A stretch of 61,714 nt of DNA from a virus: the IMG/VR virus record IMGVR_UViG_3300032213_001078, positions 1-61,714 of that record. The stretch is one strand, 5' to 3'. Below, piece by piece: positions 31,398-41,003 of the stretch; the first letter of the stretch is position 1; each line of letters opens with the position of its first letter. The notes beneath the pieces were generated by a model. That model was given only the letters and a program-made list of their open reading frames with translations. It was not told the origin of the DNA and searched no databases. A program made the translations under genes and the position numbers.

Positions 31398-32501
31398 TTA
31401 TCTAATTATTTTGAAGATGTAATCGTTATCTACATCTATGCTTTCTCCAGTTGGTAATACAGTTTTTATTAAAATCTTATAGTATCTTTCAGGTTCTAAT
31501 CCTACCATATATAAATCAAAGTAACTACTAGTCGCATCACAACTTATTTTTGTGTATGTTGAATCGAATTCTACAATAGTTTCTTCTGCTTTTAAATCGT
31601 ACAAAGACCAATAAGATGCTCTAGGTAATGCCTTATTCACGTTATAAACAGATGAAGTAGTGAATGTTCTAGCTGGGTATTTATCTCTTGCGTTAACTCT
31701 AAATCTATATTTAGTAGTGTCAGATTTGTAACTACCTACGTTATTGTCTAGACTTAATATAAAGTTGTTATTAGATAATACACTTAAGCTACCAGTCGTA
31801 TAAACGCTATCGTCCCATTTCATTTCTAAAGTAGGAGGATATATAGTATGTGTATCTACTGAGAAGAAGTTAAGCGCTACGAAACTAGCTGAGTAGTTTT
31901 CTACGGCAGTTGGGTGTTTAACAATGAATCCGTTATTTTGAGATCCGCTAAACCAACTATTAACTATTGGAGTCACATCTACATTAATATCCTTATCATC
32001 TTTGTAAGTGTAAGATTGAGTAGCGAAAGAACCAGTCCAGTTACCGCCTCCAGGAGTTAAGAAGTAAGAAGCATTCACCCAAGTGTTAGATGCTGTAACG
32101 TAAGCGGTTGGACTGTACCAAGAAACTCCATTAACAGTATCAGGAAAATCGTTGTATTTACCAGTACCCATTTGCCAAGAAGAAGAGACTTGTCTTATTT
32201 CTAGACTATATGTAGTTGATAAATTTTCAGCGTTAGCAAGGTATAATTTAAAGCCAGCTTTCCAAGAACCAGTAGAGTAAGACTTTATGGTGTTGATATC
32301 TGCATCGCTAAATAATACCAAAGCTCTTCTAAGATCGTCGTTAGATATTGGTCCAGCTGGATCTATATCAACAGAGTAATCAACTAACGTAGGGTTATTT
32401 TTAGCTGACACTTCTAATATCTCATCAAGACCTGTATTTTTTACAGGAAATCTTGAATAGATTGTTGCGTCTGCTGTGGGAAATATTTTATATACTGCCA
32501 T
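31398..32501 (-). CDS. Tail structural protein with DNRLRE-like fold (367 aa)
   Basis: The start MAVYKIFPTADATIYSRFPV followed by regular strands, YSLEIRQVSSSWQMGTGKYN, INVDVTPIVNSWFSGSQNNG and FIVKHP resembles the beta-sandwich of DNRLRE/disaggregatase-related domains (TADATI..., 'W-G...D-T-I-x-x-W...N-G-F-x-x-K'). Such domains bind carbohydrate or serve as structural modules. Encoded next to the gp6-like wedge protein, so probably part of the baseplate periphery. Confidence 0.6.
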   Translation of the reverse strand: MAVYKIFPTADATIYSRFPVKNTGLDEILEVSAKNNPTLVDYSVDIDPAGPISNDDLRRALVLFSDADINTIKSYSTGSWKAGFKLYLANAENLSTTYSLEIRQVSSSWQMGTGKYNDFPDTVNGVSWYSPTAYVTASNTWVNASYFLTPGGGNWTGSFATQSYTYKDDKDINVDVTPIVNSWFSGSQNNGFIVKHPTAVENYSASFVALNFFSVDTHTIYPPTLEMKWDDSVYTTGSLSVLSNNNFILSLDNNVGSYKSDTTKYRFRVNARDKYPARTFTTSSVYNVNKALPRASYWSLYDLKAEETIVEFDSTYTKISCDATSSYFDLYMVGLEPERYYKILIKTVLPTGESIDVDNDYIFKIIR

Positions 32502-32511
32502 TGTTTATTCT

Positions 32512-34368
32512 TTAAAATGTTACTACTCTACCTTTTATGTCTGTTTGAGGAAACTTTAATTCGAATATAGACGGATCCAAAGAAGGATAGATCACATTGT
32601 TTAAAGTTGCCGCTTTAATATCGTAAGAGTACTTAGAGTAGTTATTTGCTTCTCCTGATTTATTTGATATTGATACATCTTTAACTGTTTGAACTCCATC
32701 TATTTGATCTAATAAAGCGTATAGATCTCCTAATATAATAGGTTGATTTATTTGCCAATTGTCTTTGTCAAAATAGTTTTGTAAAGATAAAATACATCTA
32801 GCTAAAACGTCTTGGCTTGTATAGTTAGGTCTTATTACAATATCAAAGTTACATCCAATATTAATTATATACGCTGGCTTAATATTGATGGCGTCTGTCA
32901 ACATTCTATAATCTGATATGTAAGTTTTTAAATTTTCCATAAGAGGCATAGAAGGAGTAGCCAAATGATTATTGTTGTCTAAACCTAATACATAAAGACT
33001 CACCATTATTTGATCTCTTTGGCTATTATCTGCCGCTAAATAATTTGTATATGTAGCATCGTCTTTTGTGATATACGCTTTAGATATTTTACCAAACTTA
33101 GAAGGCATACTTAAACATCTTGCCAAATAATCCTCTTGTGTAACAGCTCTTAATTGACTAGAGAACTCTGCTTGAATGTTTAGTTTTAATTCAACATCAG
33201 AATCTCCATCTCCGCCACCAGAAGCTGGATCAATGTTATTAGTAACTACTGTATTTTCGAAAGATAAGTCTGCCGCTGTTACTGATTTGTTTACTATATA
33301 AGTTAACTCATTAGATAATACGTTAGCAGAAGCTCCGCCTCCAACTAAATAAGTAAATGTTAATGTAGTATTCTGAGGAGCCAATCCGTAAGTTTGTGTA
33401 GTAACAAAATTAGTAGGATCGAATGCAGTGTTTAGTAAAGTCAAACCAGAAGTAAGACCAACTCCAACTGTATTTGGATTAGGAATTACACTAGTGTCTG
33501 AAACTTGATTTATACCAGAACCAAATTCTATATTCATAGTTCCATCAGCTTGATATCTTGTGGTGAATCTTCTAGGAACATTTAATTTTTCTATCATATA
33601 AGGCACTTGATTAGCGCTTTGATAGAATTCTGGGTAATTAGCTGCTGTGTTTGTAACAGGGTTTAAAATATAGTCTTGTGCTAAGTAAGGCACTTCGTAC
33701 CACAAGTTACCGTCTGAATCTTCTACTTTTAAAATGGTAATGATATCAGTGTCTTGTAAATTTATAGTAACAAATCTTTCAGCAGATCCAAAGTTAAACT
33801 GTTGTGTTTTAACTTGACCTGATATTGCTTGAGTAGTTTTTTCTAATAAGAAACTTGTAGGAACTCCAAAAGAATCCACTGTATAAGTAGAAACTGTAGT
33901 AGGATCTAAAGAAGAAGAAGTAGTAAAGTCTACTTTATTTGGAACATAAAAGAAGTTAGAAGTATCTATGTTAGATCTTATCTGCATTCCTTCTGCAATA
34001 GTAAGAGCGTAAGTGAAATCAGGAACAAATGTACCCGCTTCGTTAGCTGAAGGAACCTGTTGATAAACTTGAAGATCCACAACTGCGGCAGAGGTAGTCT
34101 TTGGTCTGTAGCCTAACATGTAAGCCATAGAGTACAAATTACCCTTTTGTTTTGCGTATTGTAAAAAAGTCTCTTGTAATTGATTGTCCAAATAGAAAGA
34201 TAAAACGTCTCCAACGTAAGCGGCCATTTCTATAAACATAGAACCTGGTGAGGCTTGAGTAAAATCGTTATACACCGTAGGATAATACGATTTAGCATAT
34301 TCTATCAAGTCCGATTTAAACGAACTAAAATCTTTATTAAGATATTTTACATCTGTACTGTTTGGCAT
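32512..34368 (-). CDS. Baseplate wedge protein, gp6-like (618 aa)
   Basis: The N-terminus STDVKYLNKDFSSFKSDLIE, then ASPGSMFIEMAAYVGDVLSF and YLDNQLQETFLQYAKQKGNL, is the classic gp6/gpJ-like wedge signature; EDYLARCLSMPSKFGKISKA follows in the C-terminal half. Length (618) is near T4 gp6 (660). In T4, gp6 forms the ring that joins baseplate wedges. It lies next to the gp25-like gene, the usual order. Confidence 0.88.
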   Translation of the reverse strand: MPNSTDVKYLNKDFSSFKSDLIEYAKSYYPTVYNDFTQASPGSMFIEMAAYVGDVLSFYLDNQLQETFLQYAKQKGNLYSMAYMLGYRPKTTSAAVVDLQVYQQVPSANEAGTFVPDFTYALTIAEGMQIRSNIDTSNFFYVPNKVDFTTSSSLDPTTVSTYTVDSFGVPTSFLLEKTTQAISGQVKTQQFNFGSAERFVTINLQDTDIITILKVEDSDGNLWYEVPYLAQDYILNPVTNTAANYPEFYQSANQVPYMIEKLNVPRRFTTRYQADGTMNIEFGSGINQVSDTSVIPNPNTVGVGLTSGLTLLNTAFDPTNFVTTQTYGLAPQNTTLTFTYLVGGGASANVLSNELTYIVNKSVTAADLSFENTVVTNNIDPASGGGDGDSDVELKLNIQAEFSSQLRAVTQEDYLARCLSMPSKFGKISKAYITKDDATYTNYLAADNSQRDQIMVSLYVLGLDNNNHLATPSMPLMENLKTYISDYRMLTDAINIKPAYIINIGCNFDIVIRPNYTSQDVLARCILSLQNYFDKDNWQINQPIILGDLYALLDQIDGVQTVKDVSISNKSGEANNYSKYSYDIKAATLNNVIYPSLDPSIFELKFPQTDIKGRVVTF

Positions 34369-34370
34369 CT

Positions 34371-34784
34371 TTATACGTTTTGTATTGTCAATAACACTTC
34401 GTCTGACTCTTTTGTATTTCTAATATTATAACTAAATTCTATATTAATAGCTCCTATATTAACGTCAGAACTAACTACTAAACTAATTACGTTAACGTTT
34501 GGAAAATTATTTTCTATTTGACTGATTAGCATAGTTCTTAGATCGTCTGTAGTATTTGTTTCTAACTGTTCAAATAAGAATGATCTTAAACCAGCTCCAA
34601 AGTTAGGACTAAAAGGTCTTTCTCTAGGATCAGTTAACAAGAAGTTAATCAAGTTATACTTTGTCTGATCTTTAGTGCTATACACGGTATTGAAAACGTT
34701 AGAAGTAGAAAAAGGAATGCTAACTCCTACTCCAGTAGAAGGGCGCAAATCAAGGGGTGATATTTTTCTTGCGTTATATGCCAT
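34371..34784 (-). CDS. Baseplate wedge protein, gp25-like (137 aa)
   Basis: Length and sequence fit gp25/W-like wedge proteins: STKDQTKYNLINFLLTDPRE, RPFSPNFGAGLRSFLFEQLE and the C-terminal strand IGAINIEFSYNIRNT. The motif DPRERPFxPxFGxGLRxxLFE is diagnostic. gp25 helps start sheath assembly on the baseplate. It overlaps its upstream neighbour by one base. Confidence 0.9.
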   Translation of the reverse strand: MAYNARKISPLDLRPSTGVGVSIPFSTSNVFNTVYSTKDQTKYNLINFLLTDPRERPFSPNFGAGLRSFLFEQLETNTTDDLRTMLISQIENNFPNVNVISLVVSSDVNIGAINIEFSYNIRNTKESDEVLLTIQNV

Positions 34785-35257
34785 TACATTACGCCTTTGG
34801 CTCTCATTTTACTCATTAAATCTGTGAAGTCAGGTACCTCGTTTATTTGTACCATGCTTGGATCAGAACTAGGTCTTGCTGAGGACAACATACCATTAAC
34901 GTCTCCTACTGCAACTTGCTTTGGTTGAAAGAAGCTAGTTGGATCTATTCCTATCGAATCAGGCCCAATGTCTGAAGTGTTAAAAGACATATCGTCCATA
35001 TCACCCATTGTCATTGCTGTTTCATTTAGTATATTTGCCAAAGGATTGCCTGTGAAGTTAGGTTTAGGACGCACTGGTTGTGTGTTTAGTGTGCCTGGTA
35101 CAGCCATTTTAGGTCTCTTTGATTCTTTTATAACCTCTTTAGGAGAGCTTGAGGATTGAATCTCCTTTAAAATGGTAGGCATTTCTTGACGGATCGCATT
35201 TACGACCTCTTCCCTGATCAATTTCTTTAGTAATTCTAATTGGTTACTTTTTGCCAT
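34784..35257 (-). CDS. Baseplate-cluster protein of unknown function (157 aa)
   Basis: The N-terminal amphipathic helix LELLKKLIREEVVNAIRQEM could form a coiled coil; the rest is Pro/Ser/Asn-rich and probably extended (KPNFTGNPLANILNETAMTM, DPTSFFQPKQVAVGDVNGML). It is encoded between the 1053-residue protein and gp25 and preceded by an ATATTTATA element. Possible linker or chaperone of the baseplate. No family recognised. Confidence 0.6.
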   Translation of the reverse strand: MAKSNQLELLKKLIREEVVNAIRQEMPTILKEIQSSSSPKEVIKESKRPKMAVPGTLNTQPVRPKPNFTGNPLANILNETAMTMGDMDDMSFNTSDIGPDSIGIDPTSFFQPKQVAVGDVNGMLSSARPSSDPSMVQINEVPDFTDLMSKMRAKGVM

Positions 35258-35261
35258 ATCC

Positions 35262-35270
35262 TATAAATAT
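35262..35270 (-). promoter_or_regulatory. ATATTTATA element
   Basis: On the minus strand it lies four bases before the ATG of the 157-residue gene; the complementary strand reads TATAAATAT, which contains the T4 late-promoter octamer. Confidence 0.35.
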
Positions 35271-35290
35271 TGATTTTATAATATTCCTTT

Positions 35291-38200
35291 TTATTGAATG
35301 TTTTGAGTAGTCTCAGATTTTCCTGGTCCTGAGTAGTAAGATCCTCCGCTACCAGCATAACTTACAGAACCTCCGCCTCCAGCTCCGCCTCCTGTTGCAG
35401 AAGTAGAAGTTTGAGCCGCTTGATTTGTGTTATTTATTGGTTGACCACCTTCTAATTGCTTTATCTCTGCTTCTAATGCTCTAATTTCTCTCTGATTATT
35501 TTCTATTTTAGGGTCTAAATCTTTCTTAGCCTTGTCAAAAGCTTTTGTGCTTATTGCTCTAGCTTGCTCTTTTTCCTTATTCCAATTAGATATCTGTTCT
35601 TTCAAGTCAGATATTTTATTCTTTCTTTCAGCTATAGCTTCGCTATTCTTTTGCTTATTAGCTAATTTGCCTGAATATCTTCCAGCTGGATCTGTCTGCT
35701 TTAAATTATTGGCAAGATCTGAAGATGCTTTAGCCATCATCTTTCTCATTCTCTTTCTTAATTTCTTACCACCTTTAATGCTATTAATAAATCCATTAAT
35801 ACCTAAACCTTCTGGTGGATCTTCGTCTTCGCTATCAGGATCATCACTGCCTGTATCAAATTCCATAAATTCTATATCGTCTATAGTAAGATCTTCGTCA
35901 GTTAAGAAGTTCATAGACTCTTCCATCACTGAAATATCATTAGCAGAAAAACCAGAAAATCCTAGATTAGGTTGATTTCCTCCTGATTCTGCTTTTTGAC
36001 CTTCTAAATTGGATTGCTTTCTTCTCGCATCTTCAGCTAAGAAAGAATCCAAACTCTTTCCATAATCGTCTCCTCCAATATTTGTTACCATAGAATCCAA
36101 TCCAGCTCCGTTTCCATCGAAGCTTGCATTAGAAATTGGAACATTTAAAGGAGTTCCATTGGCATTAGTACGATTAATAGCAGAAGATTGATTATTTGAA
36201 GCAATTCCTGCTAAACCTAAAGTTTGAGAAACACCTCCATTTTGATTAATATTTTGACCTTGCTTAGAAGCCGCTAAATCTCCAAGTCCTGTCATTAGTG
36301 GACCTGTAAGACCAGAAACTCCTGATCCTCCATTTGGATTAGTACCACCTAAGCCATTTATCATTACGTTAGCTTTTTGAGCGTATCCAAGAGCATTAGT
36401 ATTAACTAATCCTAAAGAAAGTAATTTCGCTTTTACTTCTGCGATAATAATTTTATCGTCAGAAGCATAAGTAGCGTCTGATTGTGTAGCAAGAATTCCA
36501 TTTTGATCTATAGCAATTCCGTAACGTCTTCTTAATTTTATTTCTGTGTCTACTGATTCTTCTGTTAATATTTCTATAGTGTAAGGTCCAAATTTATTAT
36601 TTTTGGCATTCTTTTTATCAAAGTAATTGTTTAAAAAATCTAATAGTCTAAGAGCTCTATCTCTTAAAAGATCTCTTACATCTTTAAATTCATTCATTAA
36701 AGCTGGATCTATATAAGTTCTATTTCTTCTTGCATTTAATTCACTAGCGCTAGGGGTTACGCCTATTACACCGAAACCATTTCCATTTGCGTTAGAGTCT
36801 AGAACTATACCAGAAGTATTGATAGCAGATTGTTCGTTTCCTCTGCCTCTATTATTATTAAGCCCGCTTGCATTTCCTCCACCAGTTCTACCTCCTGTCC
36901 CTCCGCCTGCTGCTCCTCCTGTTCCTGTACCTCCACTTCTATTGTTAGGATTAATATTTGTACCTCCTCCAGCTAATTGATCCAAACCGTATTGATCTAA
37001 TTCTGTTTGTAGTGTTGAAGGATCTCCATATAAACCACTAGGATCAGTATAACAAGATTCTATGTTAAAGATTAAAGCGGTAATTTTTTCTACTAAAGTA
37101 AATAGCTTAGTAACTAAACTTCTCAAAAATCCTATGATAGTTTGTAAAAGTTGATTTATTTGCTTTAATCTTTTTAAGAAAAACAAAAATCCTAGTTCTT
37201 TAATGGTCTGTTGTAAAGTTTCAGCAGCTACAGTAGTTACACCTACTGTGGTAAAAGCATTTGGAATAGGTACTCCTAAAAAGAACTTTCTTAAAATCCA
37301 AAATACCTTTACTAAAAGTAAGAATAAAGATATAATATTGCTAAAGAAAGAAATGATCCTAAGTATTTGGTTTGCAATTCTTATAATCACTCTACATATG
37401 TCTATAATAGTTTTTAAGAAAGGAATAATTTTTCTTGGATCTATTATTTTAGAAATCATTTTAATGAACTTAGAAATTCTACCATCTAAAAATCTATCGG
37501 CTAAGTTAATTGCTCCACTAACTGTAGTTAAATTTTGTATAGATATTGCTATAGTTCTAATATCATCTATTTTCCTTAAAGCTTTTTGTACTTCTTGATT
37601 TGGAAAATTTCTAACGTCTGAGTATTTGTTAAACACTCTATAAACGTCTTCCATAAAATTTGAGAACAACTGTAATTCAGGAAACGCAGCAACTAGTTCA
37701 GCATCTCTTAGTCCACCTTCGCCTAACAATTCTCTTGCCGCTTGAACTTGAGTGTTGCCTTGTAAAGAGTCTCTAAAAGATAAACCTGATGCTTCTTGTT
37801 CTATTTGTTGTTCTGGAGTAAGTACTTGTTCTGGAGGAATTCCTAAAACCTCTTCTAATATTGTTCTAATTTTTTTTATCAATCCTACTAAAGCGTTTTT
37901 CTTTTTAGAAGTAGTATTGTCTCCGTACAAAGAATAGAAGTCATCTATTAGCACTTGTACTTGATAAGCTTTTAATTGTATTTCGTATTTTTTTCTAGCT
38001 AAAGGATCAGATATAGTATTAGGATCTACATTAGGATCGAATGCTTTTCCTCCTGGTATTTGATTCAACGCATACTCTAGAATATTACACATATCAACTT
38101 CTAGTAATTTATCCATTACATAGAATATACCTTTATCCAAAGTCTCCTTAAAACCAGTCATTGGATTAACTGCATCGGATTCTTCTGCTGCAGCAATTTC

Positions 38201-38452
38201 AAATTTTCCGTAGAATAGATCATCCATCTTTGCTCTTATTTCATTGATGGTTTTTCCTGCAACTATAATGGCTTTCTCTATGCCAGGTTCAGCTGTGCTA
38301 TCTGGAATAAGAATATTACTATTAGAATTAAGTTTGTTAATTGATGTTCTATCTGCATCAGAGAGTTTCTCGAAATCAGTTTTAGGTCGTACGTCAGGAG
38401 CTGTCCTAGGAGGCAACTGAGTTATCGGTTTTATTATTGTATTATCTCCCAT
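35291..38452 (-). CDS. Large baseplate/tail protein with hydrophobic core region (1053 aa)
   Basis: The N-terminal quarter is charged and helical; residues about 310-440 contain several long hydrophobic stretches (IIPFLKTIIDICRVIIRIAN, FFSNIISLFLLLVKVFWILR) that could be membrane-active helices or a buried bundle. Two Gly/Asn-rich low-complexity segments follow (near 36840-36960 and at the C-terminus), with a coiled coil near the end (EQISNWNKEKEQARAISTKA). It is encoded beside the spike and OB-fold hub genes, so a role in the baseplate centre or in membrane penetration is possible. No family recognised. Confidence 0.6.
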   Translation of the reverse strand: MGDNTIIKPITQLPPRTAPDVRPKTDFEKLSDADRTSINKLNSNSNILIPDSTAEPGIEKAIIVAGKTINEIRAKMDDLFYGKFEIAAAEESDAVNPMTGFKETLDKGIFYVMDKLLEVDMCNILEYALNQIPGGKAFDPNVDPNTISDPLARKKYEIQLKAYQVQVLIDDFYSLYGDNTTSKKKNALVGLIKKIRTILEEVLGIPPEQVLTPEQQIEQEASGLSFRDSLQGNTQVQAARELLGEGGLRDAELVAAFPELQLFSNFMEDVYRVFNKYSDVRNFPNQEVQKALRKIDDIRTIAISIQNLTTVSGAINLADRFLDGRISKFIKMISKIIDPRKIIPFLKTIIDICRVIIRIANQILRIISFFSNIISLFLLLVKVFWILRKFFLGVPIPNAFTTVGVTTVAAETLQQTIKELGFLFFLKRLKQINQLLQTIIGFLRSLVTKLFTLVEKITALIFNIESCYTDPSGLYGDPSTLQTELDQYGLDQLAGGGTNINPNNRSGGTGTGGAAGGGTGGRTGGGNASGLNNNRGRGNEQSAINTSGIVLDSNANGNGFGVIGVTPSASELNARRNRTYIDPALMNEFKDVRDLLRDRALRLLDFLNNYFDKKNAKNNKFGPYTIEILTEESVDTEIKLRRRYGIAIDQNGILATQSDATYASDDKIIIAEVKAKLLSLGLVNTNALGYAQKANVMINGLGGTNPNGGSGVSGLTGPLMTGLGDLAASKQGQNINQNGGVSQTLGLAGIASNNQSSAINRTNANGTPLNVPISNASFDGNGAGLDSMVTNIGGDDYGKSLDSFLAEDARRKQSNLEGQKAESGGNQPNLGFSGFSANDISVMEESMNFLTDEDLTIDDIEFMEFDTGSDDPDSEDEDPPEGLGINGFINSIKGGKKLRKRMRKMMAKASSDLANNLKQTDPAGRYSGKLANKQKNSEAIAERKNKISDLKEQISNWNKEKEQARAISTKAFDKAKKDLDPKIENNQREIRALEAEIKQLEGGQPINNTNQAAQTSTSATGGGAGGGGSVSYAGSGGSYYSGPGKSETTQNIQ

Positions 38453-38916
38453 TATTTAGTGTATACGACTTTTGAAAGATTAAATGCTTGTCTAGGATTT
38501 GTGCCTCCTCCAGTTACTTGATTATTAATTGCTTTAGCATTTTTAGTTACTAAAGGACCAGTTGATGCTAATAATTGCATAGAAGCTGGAAGATTGGACT
38601 CTGATACTTTTCCTAGTGCATCACCTAATTCAATTAATGTTTCGCTCAATCTAATTAAGATTTGATTTGTTTGGTACCCTAGTAAAACAGGTTCCATACC
38701 CACCATGGTATCAGGAGTTATTTTATTTCCCAAGCTAATTTTAGGTGCGTCTATGTAAACCTCAGCGTTGGCATCTATGTGTACTTCACCACCAGAAGAT
38801 ATACCCACATTCTTTTTACCCAATAAGAACACAGAATCGTTTTTAGCGTGTACAATAACTCTACCGCTACTTACGATTATCTGCTTGCCTTTATATGGAA
38901 ATTCTGGAACGTACAT
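38452..38916 (-). CDS. Probable baseplate spike / gp5 C-terminal-like protein (154 aa)
   Basis: The N-terminal half consists of short repeating strands, GKQIIVSSGRVIVHAKNDSV, FLLGKKNVGISSGGEVHIDA and NAEVYIDAPKISLG, as in the trimeric beta-helix of T4 gp5 or VgrG-like spikes. The C-terminal half is helical (NQILIRLSETLIELGDALGK). It overlaps the preceding OB-fold gene by one base and so probably forms the spike of the same hub complex. Confidence 0.7.
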   Translation of the reverse strand: MYVPEFPYKGKQIIVSSGRVIVHAKNDSVFLLGKKNVGISSGGEVHIDANAEVYIDAPKISLGNKITPDTMVGMEPVLLGYQTNQILIRLSETLIELGDALGKVSESNLPASMQLLASTGPLVTKNAKAINNQVTGGGTNPRQAFNLSKVVYTK

Positions 38917-39869
38917 TATGTATTTCTTATTGCTGTTGAATCTTGTTGTTGTGCTGATAAAATATCATTAGAAGTAGGTGCTTGCTCTATTTCTAATATT
39001 ACTTGAGATTGTTTTGATAAACCTTTTCCATAAGATCTAAATGGAAAATTAACCACATCTTCTAAAACTATTTTTTGAGTAGAAGTTAAATATATAGAAG
39101 AGTCGTCTTTGTTAATGTCTTCTATAGTTGCTGCAAATGGATCAGAATCCACAGGTTGACCTTGACCATTTCTAATAATAGTTATAGGATCACCAGTGCT
39201 TCCAACTTCTGACCAATAATTTAATGCTCTTAATCCTTTTACTGTGCTTCCGAATCTTATTGATTGACCAAATCTTGATTCAAGTATGATATCTCCTTCG
39301 AAAGGTCTTAAGTTTTTTATTCTTTCGTTCTCTATAAAAGTTCTACCAAGAGGAAGTCTAAAAGCTAGTGTATCTGTTTTGCCTTGAAACTCTGGTCTTG
39401 AGCTTGCTTTGCTTATGTATTGACCGTACTCTTCCATATTAGGAAAAGCATTGTGATTAACTCCGTTCCACAAAGCGTAAGGAGGAAAGTAGAAAAGCTG
39501 TTTAGCATTAAAGTCATTATTCAAATCAGGAGATGGTCCACTCATGATTAAAACAATCTCGCCCAATAAAGGGTATTGTTTTATAAAGCTAAATATTGGA
39601 AATGCAGGCTCAGTAACCTCTTTTAATTTGGACTCAGAAAGATTAGAGTACATTACTTCGTATCTTATTTTACCTACATCTTTCCAACTAGTAAAGTCAG
39701 GGTTTGGTTCTAATACGTCTCTAACTGCAGGAAGTCCATCAGGAGAAGTAAAAGCTTGTATAGATCTAGTGAAAGGTCCTTGCACTATGGATTTAACTCG
39801 ACCAATTATAAAGTACTGGCCAAATTTACCCGTTTTATCGGCTTTAAAATTATTACCGAATATACTCAT
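38916..39869 (-). CDS. Baseplate hub protein, gp5 OB-fold-like (317 aa)
   Basis: The segment LRPFEGDIILESRFGQSIRF then GSTVKG and DPITIIRNGQG resembles the OB-fold/needle entry of gp5- and VgrG-like hub proteins (G-D-x-x-x-E-G-R-x-G-x-S-I-R-F-G-S). The first half has NNFKADKTGKFGQYFIIGRV and YPLLGEIVLIMSGPSPDL. No lysozyme domain is present, so host wall digestion is left to other proteins. Encoded immediately before the spike gene. Confidence 0.7.
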   Translation of the reverse strand: MSIFGNNFKADKTGKFGQYFIIGRVKSIVQGPFTRSIQAFTSPDGLPAVRDVLEPNPDFTSWKDVGKIRYEVMYSNLSESKLKEVTEPAFPIFSFIKQYPLLGEIVLIMSGPSPDLNNDFNAKQLFYFPPYALWNGVNHNAFPNMEEYGQYISKASSRPEFQGKTDTLAFRLPLGRTFIENERIKNLRPFEGDIILESRFGQSIRFGSTVKGLRALNYWSEVGSTGDPITIIRNGQGQPVDSDPFAATIEDINKDDSSIYLTSTQKIVLEDVVNFPFRSYGKGLSKQSQVILEIEQAPTSNDILSAQQQDSTAIRNT

Positions 39870-40222
39870 TATGTGCTAGGTAATTGTTTTTTAGGAGCCA
39901 TTGAAGTAACTTCGCTCATTAATTGCTCGATATCTTTCTCTGACAAAAGGCCTCCATCTTCTACAGATTTGTCTTTTGCGTCAGCAGATTTTTGGAAAGC
40001 ACTAAGTATTTTCATTAGCACTTCGTCGTTCTTAAGACTAGAATCCAATAGACCTTTGATCATTGGCATAAGAACTATAGCATCACCAGGACCATCAATC
40101 ATATCAGCTAGACGTAGTATTTCAGACTTTATCGTAGAATCTTGGGACTTATGTTTGTTGTAAACCTCTTCCACCAATTGCGCCAAAGTCTTGCCAGGAA
40201 AGATTTCCTTTTCTAGTTCCAT
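39869..40222 (-). CDS. Hypothetical protein between sigma factor and baseplate genes (117 aa)
   Basis: A helical, charged protein (LAQLVEEVYNKHKSQDSTIK, AIVLMPMIKGLLDSSLKNDE). It starts with MELEKEIFPGKT and overlaps the hub gene by one base. An ATATTTATTT element lies upstream. It could be a baseplate assembly protein; no family recognised. Confidence 0.6.
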   Translation of the reverse strand: MELEKEIFPGKTLAQLVEEVYNKHKSQDSTIKSEILRLADMIDGPGDAIVLMPMIKGLLDSSLKNDEVLMKILSAFQKSADAKDKSVEDGGLLSEKDIEQLMSEVTSMAPKKQLPST

Positions 40223-40232
40223 AGGATTTTTT

Positions 40233-40242
40233 AAATAAATAT
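40233..40242 (-). promoter_or_regulatory. ATATTTATTT element
   Basis: On the minus strand it lies 10 bases before the ATG of the 117-residue gene and touches the end of the sigma-factor gene, a reasonable site for late transcription of the baseplate genes to begin. Confidence 0.4.
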
Positions 40243-41000
40243 TACTGGTCTACGTTTTCAATATGGTGATCCAGCACCTCCTTGTATATGGTCTTGAGCT
40301 TTTTAATAACCTTTGTAATGGTATTAGATTGGCAGTCAGTGATCTCTTTTATGTATATAAAGAGAGCCTTTTTATTGAATATGTCTATGTTGTCTCGCTT
40401 CTTAAACACTTCTAAGATAGCATCTGCAACCTTAATTTCACCTTCTTTGTCGAACAGTTCAACTAGATTATCGTCAACATATTTTATGAATTGATCTATT
40501 ACAGAAACTCTATTAATGTCAGAGGATTCTGGTTCTAAAATTAAAGTTTCATGAGTACTATTGGCGTTATCAATCTCTTCTACCTGTATCTTAGAAACCA
40601 TTTTTTTGTAGTTCTTTTGATTGTAGATAATCAAGTATCTTTTGGCAATGGTACCAAAATAAGAGTAGGCTTTACCTTTTGATTGATCGTAAAGGTGCAA
40701 TTTTTGTAAAAGAAAAGAGATAACTTCGTACTTAAGATCTTCAATATTATCTACTTCTGTGTAATAAAACTTAAAAGTGTGGATAATATTCTCGGCTAAT
40801 TTATAAAACGCGTAGTGAATCTCTTTGTTATAAATTTGATTTGCTACGGCTTGATTTGGAGCAGCGCGATATCTTAAGATTGCCTCTTCAGTTTCAGAAG
40901 TAAAGTAGACATTCTTGGTTTTTGGTTTTCTTTTTCTAGGAGTGCCTTTAATTGTAAGGCCCATGTCCTGTTCTGCTTCAACTATTAAGTCTTCTGCCAT
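40242..41000 (-). CDS. Late sigma factor, gp55-like (252 aa)
   Basis: The central segment TEVDNIEDLKYEVISFLLQK, then LHLYDQSKGKAYSYFGTIAK and RYLIIYNQKNY, is the reduced sigma region 2 typical of T4 gp55-type factors (the phrase KGKAYSYFGTIAKRYLI is highly characteristic). A basic N-terminus (TPRKRKPKTKN) precedes it and the C-terminus is helical. T4 gp55 directs host RNA polymerase to late promoters together with the sliding clamp. Here it probably recognises the AT-only elements noted before structural genes, but this is inference. Confidence 0.82.
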   Translation of the reverse strand: MAEDLIVEAEQDMGLTIKGTPRKRKPKTKNVYFTSETEEAILRYRAAPNQAVANQIYNKEIHYAFYKLAENIIHTFKFYYTEVDNIEDLKYEVISFLLQKLHLYDQSKGKAYSYFGTIAKRYLIIYNQKNYKKMVSKIQVEEIDNANSTHETLILEPESSDINRVSVIDQFIKYVDDNLVELFDKEGEIKVADAILEVFKKRDNIDIFNKKALFIYIKEITDCQSNTITKVIKKLKTIYKEVLDHHIENVDQ

Positions 41001-41003
41001 GGT

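Noticed and set aside
35532-35975. 147-residue plus-strand open frame
   Set aside because: Antisense to the well-supported 1053-residue baseplate gene; Ser/Leu-rich composition typical of a shadow frame.
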